Part shown: piece after piece, positions 23,384 through 34,485 of the stretch | How positions within the stretch are numbered: the stretch's first letter is position 1 | Layout: each line of letters begins with the position of its first letter | From: Sphaerolaimus hirsutus | Taxonomy: Eukaryota; Nematoda; Chromadorea; Monhysterida; Sphaerolaimidae | DNA length: 64,000 bases | Assembly (NCBI GenBank): GCA_964036195.1 | Contig: OZ038452.1 | Location: 21,897,785 to 21,961,784 of the forward strand | Direction of reading: 5' to 3' | Notes under the pieces: generated by a model | Told to the model about the DNA's origin: nothing | Databases searched by the model: none | Seen by the model: the letters and a program-made list of their open reading frames with translations, nothing else | Made by a program: the position numbers and the translations under genes

Positions 23384-26300
23384 ATGGTCAGCGGGTCGGA
23401 CGACACGCTACAGCAGCAGGTGAACTATCTCACAGCTAGGGATGGCGGGTGTTTTTTGACCGTCTTTTTTTAAACAGTCATCGAAACCGGTTAAAAAAAC
23501 ATCAGCCAAAACAATTTGTACGTTTTTTTACGTTTGTTTGTTTATTGGTTTTTCTATGGCACTAGACTTTCTATGCTTCTATTCTACTTATGCACTAGGT
23601 ATTTTGCAATTGTTTGCGCGCAAGCGCGATATTTCGCATACCCATTACCATTGGTGGTTGTTTTCATTGGTTTTGAGGCATTTTAAGTCTGAAAGCTTCC
23701 ATTTGTTCATGCTATTGTGTCACAATAAGCCGTGATATGTTAGTGTGATATATAATACCCAGTGAATGTGCTCCCATATACTTGTACAGTGAGAACAATC
23801 ACTGCCACTGTATTAGCCTTCTATTGTAACATAATTCAAACACTTTTCCATGTCCAACTTCACTTAAAGTCATGAATGTTCGACAAAAAGCGATATACGC
23901 AATAGTCGACGTAAAACTTATTTTTTTGACAGAAATCACCACTTATAATGCTATCCCATGGCTCCACAGCCATTCTGTGTCTATCTATATATAACATCAC
24001 AAAGTACTGACAATTGTCTGATATACCTGTAAATGTCTTTATATGTTAACCCATAACCATATTTGGGAGCTTAAAAAAACCGTTTTATTTATATAAAAAA
24101 CATTTTTTTAAATCTTTGATTAAAAAAATGGTTGTTAAAAAACATTTTTGGCCATCCCTACTCACAACATAAATATATCACGATTTGCCCCTTCAATCCG
24201 TTCTCTCCATTCCAACCTTCCCCATTCCTCTCTCAGCTGGAAGAACTGTGGGCCCTTCAGCAGTGCGTCGGCTCGGGCCGCGTCCGACTGCATCTGCCGC
24301 CGCAAGTGTCCGCCGCCGCGGCCGTCTGCACCGAGGACGACCCGCCCGCGCCCGACGTTCAGTTGGGCCGCGTCGCCGGCACGTTGGAGATTGGCGTGCA
24401 TGCTGATGCCGCGGCTGCTGGAATTAGTGTTACTGCGAGTGTGTTCGTTTTTTTGTGAATCGGAGTTGTTAAGATTATTGTACTTTTTTCAAAGTGAACG
24501 TAAGCATAAGGTATTTTATTTTTACTCACTCCTGAGTACAGAAAGCGTGAAGTAATTGTTTACTTTTACACTGCGTAAAAGGTGATCAACTGTAAATACC
24601 CGTACTTTTATTCAAGGAAAACGTAAAAGCGAGTATTGGTTCGATGTTGTACTCAAGAAAACATAAAAGTGAGTCATATTTACCCATATAAGTCTTTACA
24701 TGTCAGTTATTGTTAAATTTTTGTATGTCTGTATACGTTACAAACAGTGAATAAATACTGGGAGTTCAAAAAAATTCTGGCAAAATGATGACCTCCCTCA
24801 AAATATGCACTGTGACAAAATTAACCCCCTGAGGGCATTTTGAGGAAATACGGTATATAATTTTTAACTTTCACACCGCATAAAGTAAGAGTAAACGCAA
24901 AAGTGAGTATTTTTCGATTTTGTACTCGGGAGGACTTAACGTAAGTAAAAGTGAGAGTCATCGCTTTCCCTACCCGTTCGATGATTTCCGCTGTCATTTT
25001 CACAGCCATTTCAATTCATTTGAATCGTTTTTGCTTTTTATGCACCCCATCAAATTTTTAGTTTCACGTTTTCTGTACTCGCGCACTTTCATAAAGTACG
25101 CATAAAGGTGAGTACAGGGGGCCTGTGCCTCTGTGCATGTTTACCCGCTGTGCATGTCAGGAGTATTCAAGACTTTCAACCTCCAGGGGGTTGGATAGAT
25201 GGCTAATCGCTCCTCTGGAGGTATATTGTTTCAGGAGGAAACGTAAACTTATATGCTCGGTACTCGAGTATACATATTTTTCGAGTAAGCGTAAATGCGT
25301 TTTAACAACTATGCTGTGAATCTTTAAACCTTTAATGCCCACACCACGTAAATAACGCAAAATTCGTATTCATGAAGGTTCCGACAAGAAAACTGACAGC
25401 TGCACCGTGCACCGGCTGCCACCCATTAACATAGATTTTCACCTGCCATCCGGTTATCCAATGGAAGAGCAGCCAAAATTCGACATGACTTCTTTGTGGG
25501 CACCGCACGAATTGGTAAAATTTTTCCACTTATACTGAACTGACATACCGCTATACAATGGATGCTACCATATTTTGGCTGAATAAGGTGTTGCATATTG
25601 TGAAAAATATTGTACCATGTTAACCAAAAGTGGGAGCAATGTGATCGGATTATAATTTTTTATGTCATTTCGTTTATTCAGATGGGATATGGTAGATTTC
25701 ATTGTAAGGTGGGCTGTCCGTAGACTTAACACTATCATGTATTTTATGTCACTGATCAGGTTTTCACTGTCAGAAATCCTAATCATTCGACACCGCAGAT
25801 ATCACAATGCAAATCAGCGGCGGACAAGTGCGTTCAAGATAACTTTGGGCTGCCAGTTTTATACGAGTTGGCAATGTCGGTGGCTGATGTCGTAGACAGC
25901 TGGCTGCTGGGGACACCCGCTCCCGTTGTTGACTGTGGCAGCCTGGTGCATTTGGTGGGTGCTCTAATCGTGTAAAAGTGATAGGGCGAAAAGTCCACAC
26001 ACATCAGTTTACTCCAATGTTTTGGAAACTCAAATTAGCTTGAAATCGTACTTGAGTTTACCGGAATAGGGTGGCTGTCAACTACGCTTGACTGAGATTA
26101 AAAGTGACTTATTCGGGTAAACTGGTGACTACGGATTTATTTTCCTCGAGTTTTTAAACTGATTTTTGTTTTAAAAATCGCATTTTTTGAGGGGGAAAAA
26201 TCACAGCGTGGTAACTGATTTTATTTTTAATAAATGAAAAGGCAAAATGCTTGAGCTTTTCATTTTGGGAAGTGTGCAGTAAATACTAGGTATTTAAAAA

Positions 26301-29300
26301 AATGATATATTTTGCTACAGGGTTCTGCGACCGCCGGTGCCGACGCGACGATACTCTTCCAGAGATTAATTGCCTATGATTTGCAGGAGGAACACTCGGA
26401 ACAGTCCACGACTTGGGTAGAATGTGAGGTGAGGTTTTTCACTCCGCCCGCCGCCGCTCGATTCATCCAGTATAAGTACTTGGCGGACATCACACTTAGT
26501 ATGGAAACCTACCATAAACCATCTGAATAATGAACCAAAAATTATACAGTTTTTATCATATTTATTTCGTTTTTATCGTGGAATAACAAATTTCTAAAAC
26601 TATCACGAGATTTTATACAATAATTTATGATACGATTCTGTGCATACTTTGCGGTCCGCCGTGTATACCATCAAATATTTCATCATCGCAGGTGTGTCTC
26701 AGTTCCGAACGCGCGACCAACTGCGCCACCTTCTCGCCGTGCAGCCACCGGTTCTGCACGCGCTGCACCCAGCAGCACTTCGCCGCCAAAGTGGCCGACG
26801 GCGTGGTGCAGATGCACTGCTTGGCCACCGGCTGCGACTCGGTGGCCGCGCCCGATTTGATTAGGCGTGTGTTGCTTGGCGCGCAGCCAATGGTTGATGG
26901 CGGTGGCCCCATTGCTGATGTTACAGCTGGCCCGTCTTCATCGAATGGTGAGCACTTGGTAAAATGCAGACTCAAGGACAAGTTTTGTATTTACATCTTT
27001 CTGTTATAAGTTTTTTAACCACAAATAGAATGCAAGATACTGCTGAATATGTAACAAATGCAACAAGTTATATTTGCTATTTGTTATATTTACCTATTTT
27101 CAGCAGGCCCTGTGCCATTACACATGTAGACCCGGGACGCATTTAATTATACCAGGCTTGCTGATAATAAACAATCAAACACATGACCTAGTGATTTTGA
27201 AGGTGGAAATGTATAAAAGTATGACAATTAGCGATTTTGGATGAAAGTTTTGGTAAACTTGCTCAAAAGCGCTCCAGATAGCTAGGGGGGGGGGGGTGTT
27301 CAGGGGAAAGTTGTTGAAAACATTTGCTTCTGTGATATATAGATAGCTGGGCAGTTTGGGGTGGTGTTACCCGCCCCCTCTCTACCCCTGCGGGTATAAT
27401 GTGTCTATAATGGCTTTACATGCGTGATGGGTTTACATGCGTAATAGGCTTGACCCTTTTCAGCATGCCGGGTATAATTAAACACGTGCCGGGGCTACAT
27501 GCATGATGGGTTTACATGCGTAATGGCACATGCTTGTCTGGACGGGGAATTTTTCGAGGTCAGGGTTTCTTGATTTATGTGTGCTGCGTTTAGCTTTTTA
27601 GGTTTGTTGGATAAATTTACTATCAAAATTTCACTATTATAAATTATACAATTAAAAGTTTATTTTTGCTTAAGCGGTTTTATTCAATTTACTGTCAGCA
27701 CTTCTACATAATGAAAATAATATCTCAAACACATCGCAGCGACCGACGCCTCCCCCGAGCACTTGCAATCAATTTACGATCGATGGGAGCGATTGACCCT
27801 GACGCGCGGCCTGGACGCCATGTCCGACGTGACCACGTGCCCCAGATGCGAGGCCTACGTGCTCGTGGAGACGGCCGCCACGCTGATGGGCCACTGCACC
27901 CTGTGCTCGCTGGCTTTTTGCGCATTCTGCAGACGGACGTATCACGGACTGCAGCCGTGCAAGTTGATGAAAAGTTTGTCAAGTGTCAAATTCAGGCCAA
28001 ATTTTCCGTTACAATGTATTTCTGGGGGCAGTCCCAGACCCTGTAAACTGTAAAATGTCATATTTCATGTAAAATACCCTGTAAAATGTCATTTGTCATG
28101 TAAAAATACTTTTGGACATAAGATTTGGATACAAAAACAGAAGATTTGGGTAGAATGACACCTTTCAGTGTCGTCTACACGACACATGACATTTTACATG
28201 GGCTTTTTTATGACACTTGACATTTTACAGGGTCTTTTACACTTTACAGTGTCTGGGACTGGGACCTGGTAATCGGCATTTATAACCACTAAAATCTAAC
28301 AAATGATCGATCGAGTAGTGGGCTCCGCCCACGCTTTCAATCGGTGCACTGTGTCATTTTTCTGATAACCGTTTGTCACAGAGGATGCGGCGCGGATAGC
28401 CAACGACTACCTCTCCGGTGACGGCGCGGCCCGTCTGGCCATGGAGCAACGTTTCGGCCGCGAAGTGCTGCAGCGCTGCGTGGACGACATGCTCGCGGCG
28501 TCGTGGATCGATTCCAATTCCAAGCCGTGTCCCAGCTGTAAAATTCCTATTGAGGTGAGGGTGATCGTGTTCTAGCTAGGGTGTCAAAAAATTTACGGAA
28601 AACGGAAACGGAAAAAATTGGCACTTGCTGGAAAAGGGAAATGGAAAAGGAAAAAATGCACTTGCCGGAAAACGGAAATCAAAATTTTCACGATAACGGT
28701 AAAAGTTTTTGCCTGGAAACAGAAAAAATTTGCAGAAATTTTTGCCAAAATTGGAGAAAAATGCTGAAATTTTGCCAGAAATTTATTCCGCCGGAAATCG
28801 TGAACGGAAGCGGAAAAATATTTCCGTGTAAAACGGAAATTTGACACCCTAGTTCCATCATTCCGCAGCGTGTTAAAAAACTTCCATCAACCCGCAGAAG
28901 AGCACCGGGTGCAACAAGATGCACTGTTTCCGCTGCGCGACGCATTTCTGCTGGCTATGCGGCCGCGTGCTGCCCGACGACGCGCCCTACGACCACTACA
29001 ACGAGCGGCGGCTGCAGGTGCCAATCCCAGACCGTGTAAAAAGCCCTGTAAAATGTAAAATGTAATGCAAAGTGTCAAAAGTCATGGAAAATGCCCTGCA
29101 AAATGGTAACCCGGTTGCCATTTTGCAGGGCATTTTGCATGAGTTTTGACACTTGCGTGACATTTGACATTTTACAGGGCTCTTTACAGGGTCTGGGAGT
29201 GCCCCCAGAAGCGAAATCAACGCGCGGATACCTCTTGCGTGGGCATGCTTTTTGCTGGGATGAATGTGGACGATTTGGATGATAACGAGGATCAGTTTGG

Positions 29301-29337
29301 GGTGGAAGGATTTGGATTTGAAGCTGATTCGGATTAG
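23384..29337 (+). CDS. RNF14: RNF14-like RBR E3 ubiquitin ligase
   Basis: Exons are 23384-23419, 24237 to about 24430, about 25375-25514, 25799-25954, 26321-26428, 26692-26947, 27740-27973, 28382-28554, 28898-29017 and 29209-29337, giving about 515 residues. An N-terminal RWD domain is split over the first four exons (LEELWALQQ, then PPINIDFHLPSGYP). RING1 has the pattern C-x2-C...PCSHRFC-x2-C, the IBR shows CPRC...HCTLCSLAFCAFC, and RING2 reads CPSCKIPIE, then a new exon with KSTGCNKMHC, whose GC is the catalytic cysteine, and FCWLCG. The C-terminal SCVGMLFAGMNVDDL is typical of RNF14/ITT1. The enzyme accepts ubiquitin on the RING2 cysteine and transfers it to substrates; RNF14 acts on stalled translation factors. 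Only the exon 2 to 3 junction is unresolved. Transposons fill introns 1, 2, 6, 7 and 8. Confidence 0.93.
23437..24160. mobile_element. hAT MITE with TAGGGATGGC ends
   Basis: The element runs from TAGGGATGGCGGGTG to TTTTGGCCATCCCTA. The flanks CTCACAGC and CTCACAAC are an 8-base duplication with one mismatch. It begins 18 bases after the RBR exon 1 donor and makes up most of that intron. Confidence 0.8.
24461..25313. mobile_element. hAT-like element, CAGAGTTG family
   Basis: The left end CGGAGTTGTTAAG pairs with the right end TTTTAACAACTATG. The flanks TTGTGAAT and CTGTGAAT form an 8-base duplication with one mismatch. A fragment of the TTTCCTCGAAAT MITE ends inside it at 24852. The element occupies RBR intron 2, so exon 2 must end before about 24450. 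Confidence 0.75.
28024..28270 (-). mobile_element. Introner-family MITE, reversed, inside RBR intron 6
   Basis: The plus strand reads CTGGGGGCAGTCCCAGACCC at the left and GTCTGGGACTGGGACCTGG at the right. Reversed, these are the ends of the elements at 5877-6097 and 29018-29208, with CAG at each border. Here the element lies within a longer intron in the opposite orientation, so it does not supply the splice sites. Confidence 0.7.
28577..28851. mobile_element. MITE with TAGGGTGTCA ends
   Basis: The ends TAGGGTGTCAAAAAATTT and AAATTTGACACCCTA are inverted copies. The core is a run of ACGGAAA and TTTCCG motifs. It begins shortly after the RBR exon ending at 28554 and fills intron 7. Confidence 0.75.
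29018..29208 (+). mobile_element. Introner-like MITE that is the whole RBR intron 8
   Basis: The 191-base intron starts at the element end GTGCCAATCCCAGACCCTGT and finishes ACAGGGTCTGGGAGTGCCCC plus CAG. The upstream exon also ends in CAG, so the intron equals one element plus a 3-base CAG duplication, with the donor GT from the element and the acceptor AG from the duplicated target. The middle has a second inverted pair (GCCCTGCAAAATGG and CCATTTTGCAGGGC). Confidence 0.75.
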
Positions 29338-29494
29338 GGTTGAGTTGACATGGCCAATTTTTGGCATTGTTGTTTTTTGTTTGCTTCTATGGGCATGCTT
29401 TTTTGGTATAATATTTTCAGTTGCTGTCTACCACGAGCTTTTTATATTATGAGAATTTTTCACGATTCTATAATTTGGTTCGTTTGATCGCTAA

Positions 29495-29500
29495 AATAAA
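29495..29500 (+). terminator. Poly(A) signal AATAAA for the RBR gene
   Basis: AATAAA occurs in CTAAAATAAAGTC 158 bases after the RBR stop codon, a typical distance for a 3-prime untranslated region. Confidence 0.6.
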
Positions 29501-30381
29501 GTCTAACACTACGATGCTGCGCGTTTGCGCATGGAATATATGTTAAAGTGATTTTGAAGTGTAGTTCTGCATTGCCTAGATAGCTGCGGGGTCTCCGGAT
29601 GGAATAAATATATTTATTGCTAAACGATTTAGGGTGATGTGGTGGCCCATTTTTTTGGGGGGGATGGATGTACGGAATGAACTAGATGGAGAGAAACGCG
29701 AGTCCTACACGCCGCGCCATGACGCCACGACGAATGAGTGCCATAGTGGTTTTCTGAACTTCCAATGGCACTTGATCGCCATAGCGCTTTTACGTCACTA
29801 CATACGAGGTACTGACGTTTCAATTGATAAAAGATTGATTGAGACATAGGCAGCACCACATGCAGTTATTGTAGCAAAGCAGAAACATTCTACCCCTGTT
29901 TCTCTAATAGGCGCGACGACATTCATGGTGTTTGTCATCACTAGGCCCTGGTTTTTATTGTGTTTTTTTATAAAAAGTCGTGTTTATTTGCCGCACATTT
30001 CTATGTCAATACGCACTGTGGTTATGAATCTGTCCCAAAGCTGTTTCGTTGGTCATAGGCTGTCCAGTTCCTAAGATTTTATATTTCTTTTCTTTATCCG
30101 AAATTTTATTTCTTAATTGCAGTCACTCAAACATGGTATTTAACATGTATGCACATTTCGCAGCGATGTATTTAAGTACATTGGTGAAATGAAATGTATC
30201 AAGTAAGGTATTAAACGCGTTTGTGAAACTAGTGGTGGCCTTCGATTTTTTTCAAACTGCTTTTGTAATTATTTAACAATCAGATTCTGGAAATCAAAGG
30301 GTGTAATGATTTTTTCAATAAAGGGGGAATTTCGTGCCCCGATTCACTAGGTATTTTGCTAATTGTGCACGTGCGCGCGAC
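29501..30381. other. Spacer without recognised gene
   Basis: Only short frames without domains are visible (for example 29634-29849). The unseen first exon of the PYROXD1 gene could lie here or elsewhere upstream of the LTR element. Confidence 0.4.
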
Positions 30382-31110
30382 TAGGGTTGGGACGATATGA
30401 CTTTTCGATATCGATATTCGATATTTTTTTCTGAAACTCGATATTCGATATCGATACGATATGGACCCTCGATATCGATATTCGATATTAAAAAATGCTC
30501 GATATTCGATATCGATATTTCGATATTTTCGATATTTCGATATTTTGCTTTTGGTATAGCAGGTCATATCTCATTTGGCATGTTGCCTTTCCATTTGATC
30601 ACAAACCCAACTGATCATCTCTACTGAAAAGTAGATGATACAAATTTAAATGGCACACAATGATCAAAATGACAAAATGATTTTAAAGTGTGACAGATGT
30701 GGTAAGGAAAAGGTGCCAGCTCCATTTATAGGTGCCATGTCATGGTGTAAGTAGCTATTAAACATACATATACTCTGATGTGAACATCTGAGAGATCATT
30801 TGCACAAGATTTGATGCTGCCGCAAGTGCTGAAACAAAAATACCTGTCATGTGAGAACAAAGTGCGCGCTTGCGCGCAAAATTTGTTAAAATTGCTTATG
30901 AAATCGCCTTCTAATAGTGCCATTCCTGGCTTATTTGAAGTCAGGCCCAGGGAGTATAGAATATCGAAAATATCGAAAAAAATGGTCGATATTCGATATC
31001 GATATTCGATATTTTTTCAAAATTTTCGATATCGATATTCGATATTCGATATGAAAAAATAGTCGATATCCGATATTCGATATTCGATACGATATATCGT
31101 CCCAACCCTA
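30382..31110. mobile_element. hAT MITE with GATATC/ATTCGATA simple-sequence ends
   Basis: The ends are TAGGGTTGGGACGATAT and ATATCGTCCCAACCCTA. The flanks are the perfect 8-base duplication CGCGCGAC (30374-30381 and 31111-31118). Both arms are tracts of CGATATTCGATATCGATA; the centre is unique non-coding DNA. No transposase is present, so it depends on an enzyme from elsewhere. Confidence 0.9.
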
Positions 31111-31118
31111 CGCGCGAC

Positions 31119-31524
31119 TTCACATAAATAAAAAAATCACACTGGATGTTGTTTTCATGTGTGATACTTTTAGTGGCCAATCTCCCATCTCTGCATGCTA
31201 CCATTTAAAATTAAGCGCTGATGTTTTGGTAAATGTTTTGGATGATAAACATGCAACGTAAATTGAAACGATTCCTCAGCGGCTGAGGTAAATATATTTA
31301 CCGTAAAAATTCAAATGCAAACGGCAGCTCATCATCAGCCACAAGCACCCGATAAATAATTATTAATTTGCAGTAAATGTCATCTTCAACTATCTGCACC
31401 TCGGTACAGGGGTCTCCGATGGGGGGGTTCAAATAGGCTTAGACACCGCTCATCTATCCCGATGCAAAAATTGGTATTCTATCCCCCGAAACCCCCCCCC
31501 CCCATTGTTCTGGTATCTTCCTAC
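31119..31524. other. Short spacer before the LTR element
   Basis: Unique DNA followed by a G-rich/C-rich repeat near 31415-31500 (GGGGGGGTTC and CCCCCGAAACCCCC) related to stretches near 19025-19210, 25180-25235 and 27280-27380. No gene is seen. Confidence 0.45.
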
Positions 31525-34164
31525 TGTCATGAATTTTCACCGGCTACTTTTTACTCAACCAAATTCCACTATGGCAAACTGCCAAGTTTTACCGATCTCA
31601 CACCTACTCGTTGGATGAGCGACAAAGTAAGGCAACGGAAAAGCGACTACCGATTGAATTCGCAACGCACAATGGTGAATTCACCGAAGTGAATATCACA
31701 GGTGTACGCTACGTCAATTAAGTTAGCTTTTTAGAGAATGGCGTTTTTATCAACGCACCAGCAATTAGTTGAATGTCTAATTTACACCAAGGGGTCCGAA
31801 GTTTTTAGAAGAGATTTTATTTTAGGCGATTTTTTAGACTCAGAATTCACACATTTAGATAGAACACAGGGAACACACTGAGAGCGAGTTTCTAACCAGC
31901 GGCACAAAACCTTCGAAAAAACTCCAAGAAAATGAAACCGAAGCAATTTCGACTGAATCGACCCCTACTCTAAATTACGGTACGCTTTTATACGCAACAA
32001 CATAAGCCAAGTCCAGACAACACTTCCACATACCACGAGAAGCATGCTTACAAACGACTTTACAGACACACGGAATTTTAAAACGGGCATACCTAAAATT
32101 ATTCACGGCGTCAGTTTACAGGATACGTCGATCAACTACACAAAAACACAAAGAATTCACGCGCCAAAAATCGGGTTGGGAACAAGAGCGAGGATAAAAA
32201 TAGAAAAATAAGAAAATGAACGAATGCGACAAGAATAAAAAGAACAGGAAAAACACACGAGATACTGTAAAAACTTGTTTTAGCGCGAAAAAAATGGCGG
32301 GCGATTCAAATTTTACTCAGCGAACTCTACCGAAATCCCAAAACCACCTCCACGAACGGGGAAACACACAGCAATTAGCGAAACAAATAAACACGCGAAC
32401 AGTAATCCCATCAGCAAAAAGAGCGTATAATAAACGAAAATGACGTTGATATCCAAAGCGTAAGAAGCACACGTATTATTAATGCACAACGAAAAAATGT
32501 CGTAAGTGGGATAATCCATGATAAGATTAGGATACCGGTAAGGCGAATGGAATTAATTTCCACACTGACTGTCAAGGAAAAAATGAATTACGGTACCGTT
32601 TTAAAGACTCTTAGCGGAAATTCTATCAGAGTGATTAAATAAATACGCACTCAAATCAGATCACCTTTACACTTATCAAAATATTCGGGGAAAAAACAGG
32701 AAAAACAAGCGGCTTATTATTTCATCTCTTTGTATAATAAAGATCAACCACGAAATTTGCATAAATTCCTAAATATCCAAATGTCAAGTTATCAGTTTTC
32801 TAGGGGAAAGGGAAATACAAAAAAAATCAATCTAGGATTAGGTAGATAAAAAAAATAGCGAAGTTGCAAACGTAAAATCAAATAAAAATTAACATACTCG
32901 AGTTTTACCTATTCCCTACCAAACCTAAAGTTAAAATGAATATGAAGTCGGTATAACGCTTAACAGAAATACGAACGCAAATGATTGGCAACTTGAAAGT
33001 TTATAAATTTCAATCTTTGTAGCTTAAATGCATGTTTAGATTGCATGACTTTTTTAAGTTTAAACTAAAAAAAAAAAAAAAACTCAAGTGAATCCACTGC
33101 CACATGCCGAAACGCAACAGCCATTAACTACCGAAGGCACTTATCACGAAAATGACCACTCTCGCTGCTACACCACTCATTCTGCTACCAGAATATTAAT
33201 TAGTCAGTCACGGCTTTTTGATCCCATACTCACTGTGCAAAAACCACACCCCGACAATACCGAACTGCTCAACTCACTCAAAAATAGGTACACTTGTCAC
33301 TGTATGGGTGCTTGTTTCGATGAGATCGGCGGACTGGGCTGTTCTCACAACAAGCCAAGGGAGTAGGCATTTAGACATGCGATCATGCCTGTCGAGTTAG
33401 ACTCGATTCTTTTAATTACCTCTCATTTTCAACACCAATCATCATCGCACCGCTATAATCAGTGTACCTTTGTAAAATCGCGTGTAAATTAACTTTTGTT
33501 TCCCAATCCGGAAATGCAGGAATGCACAGTACATACTAGATCAATAGCCGCGACCCTCATGTCAAAAAAATGCAACGAAAGTTAGTCAAAATTCAACCTA
33601 TGTGCCCTCAGTTATCACTGACCATTCACGCACTACGACACGTAACTGCAGCGTCACTCTTTTTACTTAGAGAAAATAACTGAAACTTTGTTATGCAATC
33701 CAAACCGCTAGTAAAAAATTACTTTTAAATTAAACTGTCACAATTAAAATTGTTGCCAATTCACTTGTCTCACTTTCTAAAAAAAAAACTACCTAATTAA
33801 AAAAATCTAAACAAATAAAAACAACTATTTACATCACAGCGTCAACTTTGTGTCAGATCCTCAATACCTCCAGTCCTTTCCTTGGCCAGAAAAAACACAC
33901 ATAACACAATGGGGCACCGGAAAAACGGAAATGCACGTTGCCACGTTGCCAACGTAGCGCAGCGACGTAGCCGAAAACGTCAACGCCACGTTCGCCCACC
34001 GAATCGCCCAAAACCATCGTCGAAGTAGAACTGAAATGTTTAAATTATTGTAAGCTCGGAAGTGTAAACAACCCTCTACATAAATTCATTAAGTGAACTA
34101 TATATACATTTACACTTAAAATTTTTGAAATTTTACAATTTTTGGACACCCACTTTTGCTCACA
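31525..34164 (-). repeat. 3-prime LTR
   Basis: This 2,640-base direct repeat is a near-identical copy of 46830-49469. On the plus strand it starts TGTCATGAATTTTC and ends TTTTGCTCACA. Short frames inside (for example 32216-32443 and 33088-33366) occur in both LTRs and have no recognisable domain. Confidence 0.95.
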
Positions 34165-34485
34165 AACTCCACCAGCCATACATTTTACCTCCCGGCTAAA
34201 ATCGAAGCACAGCAAAACTATTAAAGAAACGAATTGAACTAAATTCCCGTTTTTTGAGAACTATTTTAAACCAATTTTAAATTTGTTGACAACCATTACG
34301 CATTTTTCCACACTTTGTTGAGAACACACAAAAAAAACTTTTGAACCGGTAAAACTCAATGAAAATTCAATTTTCAATTCAACAAAAGCTCAATTCTACT
34401 GGTAAAACGTTCGCTCTAACAAAAACGACTAAATACAAAAACAACCAAAACAAAAAAAAAAAAATCCTGTACACCTAAATTACCA

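Noticed and set aside
30397-31204. ORFs rich in SISYRYRIS-type text
   Set aside because: They are translations of GATATC repeats within the MITE at 30382-31110.
32216-33400. Short ORFs repeated at 47521-48705
   Set aside because: They lie in both LTRs, so duplication is explained by the element; no codon or domain evidence supports a protein.
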